DNA of 64,000 nucleotides, taken from Allobosea sp. WAO (GTDB lineage: Bacteria; Pseudomonadota; Alphaproteobacteria; Rhizobiales; Beijerinckiaceae). Below, one piece after another: positions 46,590 to 56,331 of this stretch. Both the position numbers and the translations under genes were made by a program. The stretch is from positions 1 through 64,000 of the forward strand of contig NZ_JXTJ01000004.1 in the NCBI RefSeq assembly GCF_001509835.1, read 5' to 3'. Within the stretch, counting starts at the first letter, position 1; each line of letters starts with the position of its first letter. The notes under the pieces were generated by a model. It saw nothing but the letters and a program-made list of their open reading frames with translations, was not told the origin of the DNA and did not search any database.

Positions 46590-49118
46590 TCAGTTGCTGG
46601 CGACGCCGTCGCCCGCGCTGCTCGTGCCGAGATTCTGCGAGTAGCTGATCTCGCCCAGCGTGCGCAGCTCGAGCCGGAACATCACGGTTCGGGTGTCGTT
46701 CTTCGCGCCCGCCTGCCGGTCGGCATAGGATTGCGAATAGGTCACGTCGAAGATCGTGCACTCGTCCTGGTATCTCAGCCCTGCGGACAGAGACGCCGTC
46801 TGGAGCGGTCCGGTCTTGGGATAGATCGGCGCGGCATAGACGGCTGTATTGAGCTGGCTCAGCGCATAGGCGTCACGATAGCGCTCTCGGTCGTACTTGT
46901 ACTTGTCGAGGTCGAACAGCACGCTGCCGCGGACGGTCCAGTACTGGGCGAAGTTGAACGACTGGCTCAGGCTGAGGCCCTCGCGACGCCGCGGAATGCC
47001 GAGTTCAGGCTGCGGCTCGTATCGGCTGTACCCGATCGTGGTCGAGAACAGTTTGTGCGAGTACGAGGCGGACGCGTCGATGCGCTGCGTTTCCCAGGTC
47101 GACTCGTCGAGCCGCGCTCCGCCCTGCAGGAGCAGGCCCTTGAACGGCTGGTACTGCGCCCGGGCGACATAGTCCGAGCGGCGGGTGTCCAGGCCGGATT
47201 CGAGCCCGGTATTGACCAGGTCGCCGGTGGCGTAGGAGTTGCGGCCGCCGAGATGATAGGACTGGCCGACCAGCAAGTTGGCGTAGGAATCCTTGCCGAA
47301 GGTCCCGGAGTAGCGCAGGCCGACATTGGCGCGGCTGCCGCCTTCCACGCGATCGTAGCCCGAGAACTTGTTCCATTCGAACAGGTTGGTGTCGTCGAAG
47401 ACCAGGCTCTGGGCGTCTTCGTTGGCGACGCGCAGGCTGTTGGTTTCGTTCGGCCGAGCCACGACCTGGGCGACCGGCTCCAGGATATGGGTGCCCCAGG
47501 ACGTCGTCGCCACGAACGGATAGCGATAGAGCAGTCCGGCCGCCGGCATCACGCGCCCGAACACCTCGTCCGACGTGTCGGCGATCGTGCGGACATGATA
47601 GTTCGTATAGTCGGTCGTGTTCGGATTGATCGAGAAGATGTCGGCCCGCATCGATGCATAGGGCATCCAGACCTGACCGAAGGAATCGGTGAAGTTGCGG
47701 CGCCAGGCCACTTCCGCCGTCGCACGCGCGATGTTCCCGGCGAGGCCACGGATCAGGCAGGTGTCTTTCTGGTAGACCGCGCAGCCGTCGAACAGGGAGT
47801 AGGACGGTGTGTTGATGAGGTAGGTGTTCTGGTTCGGGATTTCCTTGAACGCCGCCGCCTCGCGCGTCAGATGCGTGATGTTGACGGTGAAGGAGAGCTC
47901 TCCGCCGATCAGCGAAGGCTTGTGAAGCCGCTTGTTGTAATCGACCACCGGTAGAGCGACGGGCTGCTGCTTCTGCCAGTCGAGATAGCTCAACGGCTGG
48001 AAATAGTAGCCGCGCATGTCGAACCAGGCATCGGGGCTCTGGCCGTTGAGCGAGACGGTCGAGGTCGATTCCTGAAGGAAGCTGCCGCTCGTGATGCTCT
48101 CGCTGCGAATGCGGTAGTTCTTGTAGAAGAACCGGTCTGTCGAGCCGGCGATATCCCAGCTGAAGGTCCAGCGCGGATTCAGGAAGACCTTGCCGGCGGT
48201 CTCGATCGAACCGCGGAAAGTGTCGTCGCCGGCGCCGAAGGGGCTCTTGAGGAAAGCGTCCTTGTCGCGCTGAAAGATCCCCGCGGCGCGGATGTTGTAC
48301 GAGCCGTTCGAGAAACGATGGCGCCATTCCACCTCGCCGAGGAGGCCCTGGCGGGAGAGGTAGGTCGGCGTCAGCGTGACGTCGTAGTTCGGCGCGAGGT
48401 TGATGAAGTACGGCAGCCCGACGCCATAACCCAGCGCCGAGGTGTTGATGAACTTCGGCGACAGGAGGCCGGTCTTGCGCTTAACGGTCGCGTCCGGTCC
48501 GGACATATAGGGGATGTAGGCGATCGGGACGCCGGCGAATTCGAGCCGTGCATCCTCGTAGTAGATCATCTGCTCGGATTTCTTGTGAATGATCCGGGCG
48601 GCACGAACTTGCCAGAAAGGCGGCTTCTCAGGGTTCTCGGCGCAGGGCTCGCAGGCGGTGTAGATGCCCTTGTCGAAGACGAATACCTCGCCATCGGTCC
48701 GCTCTGCGCGCGGCGCCGAAAAACGCGTCTTGTCGGTGTTCACGACGCGCAGCGAATCGATGAATCCGTCGCGGAAATCGTCGGTCAGGTTGAACCGGTC
48801 GCCGGTGATGACGGTGCCGTTCGCTTCGGTGATGCGGGCATTGCCGGTCGCCACGACGCGCTTGCTCATCCGGTCGTAGACGACGCGGTCGGCCTCGATG
48901 GTGCGCCCCTGATACAGGATCTGGACGTCGCCGACGGCCGAGACCGTGTTCTTATCCTTGTCGTAGACGAGCTCGCGCGCATCGACGACCATGCGCTCCT
49001 GCGGCTTGGCCGCCTGTTGCGCGAAGGCAAGGTCGGGTCCCGCGAAAACCGGCGCAAGCGTCGTCGCGAGCGCGGTCGCTGCGGCAAGGCGCGCAATGCG
49101 TCTCACGCCGGGAACCAT
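46590..49118 (-). CDS. lptD: LPS-assembly protein LptD
   Basis: The 842-residue outer-membrane protein inserts lipopolysaccharide at the cell surface. A signal peptide ends at about residue 33 (DLAFA-Q). The N-terminal OstA/LptA-like domain (about 40-170) contains [20 protein letters not shown] and [21 protein letters not shown] long beta-barrel with many aromatic-ended strands follows. Cys pairs (ACEPCAEN and CAVYQKDTC) may form the needed disulfides. It lies downstream of lptF-lptG. Confidence 0.95.
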   Translation of the reverse strand: MVPGVRRIARLAAATALATTLAPVFAGPDLAFAQQAAKPQERMVVDARELVYDKDKNTVSAVGDVQILYQGRTIEADRVVYDRMSKRVVATGNARITEANGTVITGDRFNLTDDFRDGFIDSLRVVNTDKTRFSAPRAERTDGEVFVFDKGIYTACEPCAENPEKPPFWQVRAARIIHKKSEQMIYYEDARLEFAGVPIAYIPYMSGPDATVKRKTGLLSPKFINTSALGYGVGLPYFINLAPNYDVTLTPTYLSRQGLLGEVEWRHRFSNGSYNIRAAGIFQRDKDAFLKSPFGAGDDTFRGSIETAGKVFLNPRWTFSWDIAGSTDRFFYKNYRIRSESITSGSFLQESTSTVSLNGQSPDAWFDMRGYYFQPLSYLDWQKQQPVALPVVDYNKRLHKPSLIGGELSFTVNITHLTREAAAFKEIPNQNTYLINTPSYSLFDGCAVYQKDTCLIRGLAGNIARATAEVAWRRNFTDSFGQVWMPYASMRADIFSINPNTTDYTNYHVRTIADTSDEVFGRVMPAAGLLYRYPFVATTSWGTHILEPVAQVVARPNETNSLRVANEDAQSLVFDDTNLFEWNKFSGYDRVEGGSRANVGLRYSGTFGKDSYANLLVGQSYHLGGRNSYATGDLVNTGLESGLDTRRSDYVARAQYQPFKGLLLQGGARLDESTWETQRIDASASYSHKLFSTTIGYSRYEPQPELGIPRRREGLSLSQSFNFAQYWTVRGSVLFDLDKYKYDRERYRDAYALSQLNTAVYAAPIYPKTGPLQTASLSAGLRYQDECTIFDVTYSQSYADRQAGAKNDTRTVMFRLELRTLGEISYSQNLGTSSAGDGVASN

Positions 49119-49154
49119 GAACTCAATCCAAAATTAACCATAGGCACCGTACTA

Positions 49155-50243
49155 TCAGCCGTCTTCCTGATGAAGGAGGGCAAGAGCGCCGAGCAGGCTG
49201 CCCACGATTGCGGGCAGCCACGCGGCCACCGGGGCGTTGACGATCCCCGACGAGCCCAACTCCTCAGATAGTTGCGTCGCCACATAGAGCATGAACCCGG
49301 CCGCCACGCCACCTACCACCAACTTGGTGACACCACCAAACCGGAAAAATCTTAAGGAAACGGATGCTGCCACCAGAATCATCGCAATGAGCAGCAGCGG
49401 GCGGGCTTTCAGGGATTCATAGCGCAATTCATAGCGCGTCGTGTCCAGTCCGGCCTTGCGGGTTCGCTCGATCACGGTCGGCATGGACCAGAAGCCCACG
49501 GAGTCCGGTGGAGTGAAACTTTGCCGCACCTGCTCTGGCTCCAGATTCGTCGCGACGAGGTATGTCGGGTAGCTCTGTGGCTCTTCCATGACCGACGTCA
49601 CGCGCGCATCCGACAACTCCCAGTAGCCGCGGTGCAGCACGGCTTGGCGGGCTTCGATGCGCTCGCTGAATCCACCGTCCGGGGCATAGTTGAAGAACGC
49701 GACCTGCGCCAGGCCGACGCCGTCCTCCAGCGCCGCCGCTGCCCGGATGATTGCCTGGCCATCGCCGCTGCGCTGGCGGATCCAGATCTCCTTACCGCTG
49801 GCCACCTGGCCGGTGCGCGCGAAGAGCGAGGCTTCCAGCTTGGTGGCGCGCTGCTTCAGTTCGGCCGCGACGGGGTTGTAGATGCCGATCGAGATCAGGC
49901 CGACCATGCCCGCGACCAGGGCGGCCGGTTGCAGGAATTGCCAGGCCGAGATGCCGACGGAGCGGGCGACCACGAGCTCGAGCTTCCGGCTCAGATTCAG
50001 CAGGGCGAACATCCCGCCGAACAGCACGGCGAAGGGGAAGATCTGCTCGGCGACCGAAGGCGCGCGATAGAGCGCGAGCTGGATGATGCTCGGTGTCGTC
50101 GCCGCCGGCGAGTCGCCGGCGCGGCGCATCAACTCGACGAAGTCGAGCGTCAGGATCAGGAAGAAGAACGTCCCGAACACGCTCAGAATGGCGCGGAAGA
50201 AGCGCTGGGTCAGGTAGCGCCCGAAAGTCTTGAAGAGCAGCAT
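49155..50243 (-). CDS. lptG: LPS export ABC transporter permease LptG
   Basis: The 362-residue YjgP/YjgQ-family permease begins MLLFKTFGRYLTQRFFRAIL, with six membrane segments flanking a periplasmic beta-jellyroll domain. It has SVAEQIFPFAVLFGGMFALL and ARPLLLIAMILVAASVSLRF. Its ATG shares one base with the lptF stop (TGATG). It pairs with LptF and the ATPase LptB, which is not in this window. Confidence 0.94.
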   Translation of the reverse strand: MLLFKTFGRYLTQRFFRAILSVFGTFFFLILTLDFVELMRRAGDSPAATTPSIIQLALYRAPSVAEQIFPFAVLFGGMFALLNLSRKLELVVARSVGISAWQFLQPAALVAGMVGLISIGIYNPVAAELKQRATKLEASLFARTGQVASGKEIWIRQRSGDGQAIIRAAAALEDGVGLAQVAFFNYAPDGGFSERIEARQAVLHRGYWELSDARVTSVMEEPQSYPTYLVATNLEPEQVRQSFTPPDSVGFWSMPTVIERTRKAGLDTTRYELRYESLKARPLLLIAMILVAASVSLRFFRFGGVTKLVVGGVAAGFMLYVATQLSEELGSSGIVNAPVAAWLPAIVGSLLGALALLHQEDG

Positions 50244-51433
50244 CAGCTTCGCCGCAAGCGGGCCGAGATGGCGAGGAAAGGGGCGGCCAGCGGTTCCGTC
50301 AGCCCGTCGACGAAAGCCCGTGCACGAGCACCGAAGGCGATCATGCTTGCCGAGACCGCGATGGTGACGAGCGGCAGCACATAGAGCAGGACGACGGCGA
50401 ATTGGGAGCGCACGCTCGCGGTCCAGGCAGCGTAGGCGCCGATTCTGATCGCGCCGACCAGCAGGATCGCGAGCTGGATGGCGACTGCACGGCCCTGGCG
50501 GGTGGTGCGCGCCTCGCCGAGGAAAGCGAAGGCGACGAGCATGAAGGCGATCGGATAGAGCGGAGCCGAAAGGCGGTTGTGCAGCTCGGCGCGGAAGCGG
50601 CCTTCCTGGATCTTGTAGTAGGGTTCGTTCTTGTCCTGCGTCAGCAGCGCCCAGGTCGTCCGTTCGCGCGGCTTGTAGATCACCTTGTCGCCATCGCCGC
50701 CGCCGGCTCCATCGGAGTCGCCCGACAGCGCCGACAGATTGAGGGCGTAGCGCTCGAAGGAGATGATCGAGCTCGAATTCCGGTCGCGGCTCTCGCGCTG
50801 GATCGTGCCCTTCTCCAGCATCAGGAAGCTGTTGCCGTCGGCTTCCGCTGTCTGGCCACGCTCGGCGATGTATACCGCCGGTTGGTTCGGGTCGCGCCGG
50901 TCCTGCATGAAGATGCCGAGCAGCGCCTGGCCCGAGCGCTCGCGATAGTGGAACGTGACGCCGGAATCGAGTGCGACGAACTGGCCTTCCTTGACGACGT
51001 TTGCGACGAAATCGGCCCGGATCAGGGTGATCAGGTCGCGCAGCGAACGGAAGCCGGCGGGCATCACCGAAAGCGACATCCAGCCGACCAGCGCTGCCGT
51101 CACCAGCGTCAGTGCGACGAAGGGCCGGGTCAGGCGCTTGGGCGCGACCCCGGTCGCGTTCATCACGATCAGCTCGGAATCGCTGTTGAGTTTGTTGAGC
51201 GTGTAGAGCGTCGCCATGAACAGCGCGACCGGCGCTATGCCAGCGATCAGCGCCGGCAGCGAGAGCAGGGTCACGGTGAAGAAGATCATCACCGTCTGGC
51301 CCTTGCCGGTGATGAGGTCGACCTCGCGCAGGGCCTGCGTCACCCAGATGACGCTGGTCAGGCCGACGAGCAGGATGACCGTCGCCGCCGCGGCAATCTT
51401 GAGGATATAGCGGTCGAGCAGTCCAAAACGCAC
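50243..51433 (-). CDS. lptF: LPS export ABC transporter permease LptF
   Basis: The 396-residue permease starts at GTG (MRFGLLDRYILKIAAAATVI). It has NKLNSDSELIVMNATGVAPKR, the family coupling-helix region, and the RLSAPLYPIAFMLVAFAFLG C-terminal segments. The periplasmic domain is between. Co-transcribed with lptG and probably lptD. It is divergent from pepA. Confidence 0.94.
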   Translation of the reverse strand: MRFGLLDRYILKIAAAATVILLVGLTSVIWVTQALREVDLITGKGQTVMIFFTVTLLSLPALIAGIAPVALFMATLYTLNKLNSDSELIVMNATGVAPKRLTRPFVALTLVTAALVGWMSLSVMPAGFRSLRDLITLIRADFVANVVKEGQFVALDSGVTFHYRERSGQALLGIFMQDRRDPNQPAVYIAERGQTAEADGNSFLMLEKGTIQRESRDRNSSSIISFERYALNLSALSGDSDGAGGGDGDKVIYKPRERTTWALLTQDKNEPYYKIQEGRFRAELHNRLSAPLYPIAFMLVAFAFLGEARTTRQGRAVAIQLAILLVGAIRIGAYAAWTASVRSQFAVVLLYVLPLVTIAVSASMIAFGARARAFVDGLTEPLAAPFLAISARLRRS

Positions 51434-51612
51434 GCGGTCGATCCTGGGCAGGCGGGCACAAGGGCGGAAGGCGCTGCCCTTGGACGGCTCGCCTCGAAGC
51501 TCCTATGGTATAGCTTCGATCATGGCGCAAACGGGAATCGTTTGTGGCCTTCCCGAGCCATCGCCAGTTCATCCCGCCCTTTCCGTCCGCCCTCCGCCAA
51601 TGTGAGCCGTCG

Positions 51613-53106
51613 ATGTCGCAGCGCCTGAAGCTTGAGGTCAAAGCCCTGAATGCCATTGCCGGGGAGGATCTCGTCATCCTCGTTTCGGACAAGCTCGCGC
51701 CGGCCCGGGCCGCCGAGGAATGGCTGGGCGAGGGCGGTTCCAGCCTGATCGCCCGCGCTGCGGCGGCAGAGCGGTTCAAGGGCAAGTCTCTGTCGGGGCT
51801 GACGGTCCTGGCGCCCGAAGGGGCGGGCTATGAGCGTCTGATCCTGATCGGCACCGGGCCCGAAAGCGAGCGCGACAAGCTCGATTTCGCCCTGCTCGGC
51901 GGCGCCATCGCGGGCCGGCTCGGCCATGGCCGCAGCGCCGACATCATCGCAGCCCTGCCGGATAGCGAGCTTTCCGCCGCCGAGATCGCCGAGATCGGCC
52001 TCGGTCTGAAGCTCCGTTCCTATGCCTTCAATCAGTACAAGACGAAGAGCCGCGAGGCGGAGCAGTCCGAGCCGAAGGCTGCGATCCTGCGCGTCGCCGA
52101 CACGTCCGCGGTCAAGAAGGCGCTGAAGGCGCGCGAGGCGATCGCCGGCGGCGTCGAGCTCGCTCGCGATCTCGTGAACGAGCCGCCGAACGTGCTCTAT
52201 CCCGAAGAGTTCGCCGAGCGCGCGGCCAAGCTCGAAAAGCTCGGCGTCGAGGTCGAGATTCTCGACGAGAAGCAGCTCAAGAAGATCGGCATGCGCGCGC
52301 TGCTCGGCGTCGGCCAGGGTTCGCGGCGCGAGAGCCGCGTCGTGGTGATGCGCTGGAACGGCGCGGGCAAGGGCGACAAGCCGGTGGCCTTCGTCGGAAA
52401 GGGCGTAACCTTCGACACCGGCGGCATCTCGATCAAGCCGGCCGGCGGCATGGAGGATATGAAGGGCGACATGGCCGGCGCCGCCTGCGTCACCGGGCTG
52501 ATGCACGCGCTCGCCGCCCGCAAGGCGAAGGTCAATGCGGTCGGGGTCATCGGCCTCGTCGAGAACATGCCGGACGGCAATGCGCAGCGCCCAGGCGACA
52601 TCGTGACCTCGCTCTCCGGTCAGACCATCGAGATCATCAACACCGACGCCGAGGGCCGGCTCGTTCTGGCCGATGTGCTCTGGTACACGCAGGACCGCTT
52701 CAAGCCAGTCTTCATGGTCAATCTGGCGACGCTGACCGGCGCCATCCTCGTCGCGCTGGCGCAGGAGCATGCCGGCCTGTTCTCGAACAATGACGAGCTA
52801 GCGGAGCGGCTTGCCACCGCCGGCAAGGGTACGGGCGAGACGGTCTGGCGCATGCCGCTCGGCGCCGCCTACGACAAGATGATCGATTCCAAGTTCGCCG
52901 ACATGAAGAACTCCGCCGGGCGCCATGGCGGCTCGATCACCGCGGCGCAGTTCCTGCAGCGCCATGTCAACGATACGCCCTGGGCTCATCTCGACATCGC
53001 CGGCACCGGCATGGGTTCGCTGAGCACCGAGATCAACCGCTCCTGGGGCTCGGGCTGGGGCGTTCGCCTGCTCGACCGGCTGGTGGCGAACCACTACGAG
53101 GCTTGA
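51613..53106 (+). CDS. pepA: Leucyl aminopeptidase (M17)
   Basis: The 497-residue two-metal peptidase removes N-terminal residues. Metal and substrate residues are visible in [47 protein letters not shown] and [16 protein letters not shown]. The start MSQRLKLEV is chosen on domain start; a GTG at 51544 would add 23 residues. It is divergent from lptF and followed by holC, the usual neighbour. Confidence 0.95.
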   Translation: MSQRLKLEVKALNAIAGEDLVILVSDKLAPARAAEEWLGEGGSSLIARAAAAERFKGKSLSGLTVLAPEGAGYERLILIGTGPESERDKLDFALLGGAIAGRLGHGRSADIIAALPDSELSAAEIAEIGLGLKLRSYAFNQYKTKSREAEQSEPKAAILRVADTSAVKKALKAREAIAGGVELARDLVNEPPNVLYPEEFAERAAKLEKLGVEVEILDEKQLKKIGMRALLGVGQGSRRESRVVVMRWNGAGKGDKPVAFVGKGVTFDTGGISIKPAGGMEDMKGDMAGAACVTGLMHALAARKAKVNAVGVIGLVENMPDGNAQRPGDIVTSLSGQTIEIINTDAEGRLVLADVLWYTQDRFKPVFMVNLATLTGAILVALAQEHAGLFSNNDELAERLATAGKGTGETVWRMPLGAAYDKMIDSKFADMKNSAGRHGGSITAAQFLQRHVNDTPWAHLDIAGTGMGSLSTEINRSWGSGWGVRLLDRLVANHYEA

Positions 53107-53153
53107 TTCGAATTATCAGCCGACGCGCGTAAGCTGCTGGAAATACCGGCATC

Positions 53154-53606
53154 ATGGCCGAGATCTGGTTCTACCATCTGCAATCCCGCCCACTCGAGCA
53201 GGTCTTGCCGACGCTGCTCGAGCGTTCGCTGGCGCGCGGCTGGAAGGTGGTGGTGCAGTGCTCTAGCCGCGAGCGCCTCGGCTCGCTCGACGACCGGCTC
53301 TGGACCTATGCCGACGATTCCTTCCTGCCGCACGCTGCCGCGGGCGAGCCGGATGCGGCAGGTAATCCGATCGTCCTCACCACTGACGCGGACAATCCGA
53401 ATGCGGCGCAGGTCCGCTTCTGCGTCGACGGCGTCCGTATTCCCGACGCATTGGACGCCTATGAGCGCGTCATCCTGATGTTCGACGGGGATGATCCGGA
53501 AGCCTTGGCTTCGGCCCGCGAGGACTGGAAGAAATTGCGAGCGCGGGGCCTGGCTGCGACCTACTGGCAGCAGGACGACACCGGCCGCTGGGAGAAGAAA
53601 GCGTGA
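53154..53606 (+). CDS. holC: DNA polymerase III chi subunit
   Basis: The 150-residue clamp-loader accessory protein begins MAEIWFYHLQSRPLEQVLPT. It has WTYADDSFLPHA and the FDGDDPEALASAREDWKKLR segment of the family. It links the polymerase to SSB. It follows pepA by 47 bases, and its stop overlaps the next gene (GTGA). Confidence 0.93.
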   Translation: MAEIWFYHLQSRPLEQVLPTLLERSLARGWKVVVQCSSRERLGSLDDRLWTYADDSFLPHAAAGEPDAAGNPIVLTTDADNPNAAQVRFCVDGVRIPDALDAYERVILMFDGDDPEALASAREDWKKLRARGLAATYWQQDDTGRWEKKA

Positions 53607-54013
53607 AAATTCCTGTTGCCCTGGCCCTGGCGGCTGCGCTTGCCGGCTGTTCCGTCGACATGGGCGGTTTTTCCTTCGTTTCCGACGAGCGCGGCACCCG
53701 CACCAGCAGCGCTTCGGTGCGTGCCGCGACCAGCGAGGCGGTGCTGATGCCGGACGGCGAGTGCCAGGCGGGCGCCTCGCTCGATCCTTCGACTCGGCCC
53801 TTGCCGGCCGAGATCGCGGTCGGCATTACCGAATGCGAGCTGGTCAGGCTGAAACGTACGCGCCCGACCGACGTGCTGATCGGCGAGAGCGGCAAGGGCC
53901 AGCGCGAGGTTCAGGTGCTCTATGCCGAGCCCGGCGGGCGCGAGATCTACATGTTCACCGACAACCGCCTGACCCGTATCGTCAAGCCGGGCCAGCCCGA
54001 GCAGCAGGGCTAG
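53603..54013 (+). CDS. Lipoprotein coupled to holC
   Basis: The 136-residue protein starts at GTG overlapping the holC TGA. The lipobox LAGC (Cys16) follows a short signal (KIPVALALAAALAGC). The mature part has two further Cys (GECQAG, ITECELV) and an RPTDVLIGESGKGQREVQV segment that recalls SmpA/OmlA-like folds, though I cannot assign the family. The likely location is the outer membrane, periplasmic face. Confidence 0.8.
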   Translation: MKIPVALALAAALAGCSVDMGGFSFVSDERGTRTSSASVRAATSEAVLMPDGECQAGASLDPSTRPLPAEIAVGITECELVRLKRTRPTDVLIGESGKGQREVQVLYAEPGGREIYMFTDNRLTRIVKPGQPEQQG

Positions 54014-54056
54014 CCGGCCTCCAGGGAGCGCTACCCCATAGCCATCGAGCGCCGTC

Positions 54057-55937
54057 TCAGGCGCTCTCCAGTTCCTCGCTCAGCGAGAGCCATTCCTCTT
54101 CGGCGGCGCCGAGCGCCTCCGCGAGTTCGGCGCGCTGACGCGAGAGCTGCAAGGCCTTGTCCGGATCGCGCGCGAAGGCCGCGCCGTTGCCGAGCACCTC
54201 GTCGACCTTCTCGATCAGCCCGGTGAGCTTGGCGATCCGCGCCTCGGCAAGGTTGAGCTTCTGGCGCAGCGGCCCCTGCGCCGCACGCTTCTGGGCGTTG
54301 CCCTTGCGGTCATCGGCCTTGCCGCCAGGTGAGGCGGGCTCCTGCTTGCCCGCCTTCTCGCGCCGCGCAGCCTTGGCGCCGCCGAGCACGAGGCTGCGGT
54401 AATCCTCCATGTCGCCGTCGAAGCTCTTCACCGTGCCGTCGGCGACAAGCCAGAGCTGGTCGGCGCAGGCCTCGATCAGGAAGCGATCGTGGCTGACCAG
54501 GATCACCGCGCCTGGATAGTCGTTGATTGCCCGAACCAGTGCCGTGCGGCTGTCGATGTCGAGATGGTTGGTCGGCTCGTCGAGGATCATCAGATGCGGC
54601 CCGCCGAAGGTGGCGATGCCGAGCATCAGCCGAGCCTTCTCGCCGCCTGAGAGGTTCTTGACCGGCGTGTCGGCCTTGGCTGCAGGAAAGCCGATCTGCG
54701 CCGTGCGAGCGCGCACCCGGGCCTCCGGCTGGTCCGGCATCAGCTCGCGGATATGGCCGACCGGCGTGTCCTCCATCCGGAGTTCGTCGAGCTGGTGCTG
54801 GGCGAAATAGGCGGTCTGGAGCTTGGAAGAGCGCCGCATCTGGCCAATCTTCGGCTCGAGGCGCCCGCCGATAAGCTTGCAGAAGGTCGACTTGCCGTTG
54901 CCGTTCGAGCCGAGCAGGGCGATGCGATCCTCGGGCGAAAGCGTCAGGTTGAGTCGCGACAGGATGGTCCGGTCGCCATAACCGGCGCTTGCGCTTTCCA
55001 GCACGACCATCGGCGGCGACAGCGGCCTTTCGGGTGAGGGGAAGGAGAAAGGCTGGACGTCGCGGTCCTCGATGAGCGCGATCTCCTGCATCTTCTCCAG
55101 CCGTTTGACGCGCGACTGGGCCTGCCGTGCCTTGGTGGCCTTGGCTTTGAAGCGGTCGACGAAGGACTGCAGATGCTTGCGCTCGGCGTCCTGCTTCTCG
55201 CGGGCCTTGGCGAGATGCGCCTGCTTCTCGGCCCGAAGCTTCTCGAAGGCGCTGTAGCCACCGCGATAGATCGTCAGCTTGCCCTGGTCGAGATGCAGGA
55301 TGTGGTCGACGCAGGTGTCGAGCAGTTCGCGGTCATGGCTGACCACCAGAACGGTGTGCGGGTAGCGCTCGAGATAGTCGTAGAGCCAGAGTGTGCCTTC
55401 GAGGTCGAGATAATTGGTCGGTTCGTCGAGCAGCAGCAGGTCAGGCTCGGAGAACAGCACGGCGGCCAGTGCGACGCGCATGCGCCAGCCGCCCGAGAAG
55501 TCGGAGCAAGGGCGTTGCTGGGCCGCTTCGTCGAAGCCGAGCCCGTAGAGAACCGTTGCGGCGCGGGCGGGAGCCGAGTGCGCGCCGATATCGGCGAGTC
55601 GCGTCTCGATTTCGGCGATGCGCATCGGATCGGTCGCGCTTTGCGCCTCCTGCATCAGCGCGGCGCGCTCGGTATCGGCCGCGAGCACGACGTCGATCAG
55701 CGACTCCGGTCCGCCGGGTGCCTCCTGAGCCACGCCGCCGATACGCATGCCCCTCGGCAGGCTGACGCTGCCGCCTTCGGGCGAGAGATCACCGGTGATG
55801 ATGCGGAACAGGGTGGTCTTGCCGGTGCCGTTGCGGCCGACGAGGCCGACGCGCGCGCCGGTCGGCAGCGCCGCGCCGGCCTTGTCCAGCAGCAGCCTGT
55901 CGCCGAGCCGGTAGGTGATATCGCTGAGGGTGAGCAT
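54057..55937 (-). CDS. ABC-F family ATPase (Uup/YheS-like)
   Basis: The 626-residue soluble protein has two ABC domains. The first P-loop is VGRNGTGKTTLFR near residue 36, with signature SGGWRMRVALA and LLLLDEPTNYLDLEG. The second P-loop is GSNGNGKSTF near residue 345, with LSGGEKARLML and DEPTNHLDID. The linker is charged and helical. A C-terminal coiled coil (about 560-626) is typical of Uup. ABC-F proteins act on ribosomes or DNA/RNA structures rather than in transport. Confidence 0.92.
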   Translation of the reverse strand: MLTLSDITYRLGDRLLLDKAGAALPTGARVGLVGRNGTGKTTLFRIITGDLSPEGGSVSLPRGMRIGGVAQEAPGGPESLIDVVLAADTERAALMQEAQSATDPMRIAEIETRLADIGAHSAPARAATVLYGLGFDEAAQQRPCSDFSGGWRMRVALAAVLFSEPDLLLLDEPTNYLDLEGTLWLYDYLERYPHTVLVVSHDRELLDTCVDHILHLDQGKLTIYRGGYSAFEKLRAEKQAHLAKAREKQDAERKHLQSFVDRFKAKATKARQAQSRVKRLEKMQEIALIEDRDVQPFSFPSPERPLSPPMVVLESASAGYGDRTILSRLNLTLSPEDRIALLGSNGNGKSTFCKLIGGRLEPKIGQMRRSSKLQTAYFAQHQLDELRMEDTPVGHIRELMPDQPEARVRARTAQIGFPAAKADTPVKNLSGGEKARLMLGIATFGGPHLMILDEPTNHLDIDSRTALVRAINDYPGAVILVSHDRFLIEACADQLWLVADGTVKSFDGDMEDYRSLVLGGAKAARREKAGKQEPASPGGKADDRKGNAQKRAAQGPLRQKLNLAEARIAKLTGLIEKVDEVLGNGAAFARDPDKALQLSRQRAELAEALGAAEEEWLSLSEELESA

Positions 55938-56091
55938 GGGCTGGCTTTAGGCAAACTTGCCTGCGCGATGCAAACGCGAAATCGCTCGAAATGATCGAGT
56001 CACGAATTCGACATATTCCAGCCACGCTGGAGCCCGCCGGCTCCCGCACCTCGAAGGTCTATGTAACGCACTGATTCGCAAAGAACAATCC

Positions 56092-56274
56092 ATGCAGCTC
56101 GGCTTCCTTGTCCAGCAGCGGCGTCGCGTTTCGCTCATGGCTGTCTTCATCGTTCTTCTGGCTGTCGTCGTCGGCAGCGCCGCCGCGCTCGCGGCGCTGG
56201 CCCCGTCTCCGGGCTCCCTGCGAGGCGAGGCGGGGGCCTCGACGCACCAAACCGGCGTCTTCAAGCAAAGTTAA
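56092..56274 (+). CDS. Possible 60-aa single-pass membrane protein
   Basis: The frame begins MQLGFLVQQRRRVSLMAVFI and contains one strong hydrophobic stretch (about residues 15-38) after a positive patch, then APSPGSLRGEAGAS. It precedes the chemoreceptor gene by 57 bases. The ribosome binding site is weak (AAGAAC). It may be real, but no family is recognised. Confidence 0.4.
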   Translation: MQLGFLVQQRRRVSLMAVFIVLLAVVVGSAAALAALAPSPGSLRGEAGASTHQTGVFKQS

Positions 56275-56331
56275 CCGGCTTAGGATTGTATCCTCCGCAA
56301 TCGACTGAAGATCGAGCGGGGATAGAGAGCA

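Noticed and set aside
49155..51785. Continuous 876-codon frame that could be read as an LptF-LptG fusion
   Set aside because: Its N-terminal half is an out-of-frame translation of lptF; the real LptG starts at 50243 with a one-base overlap.
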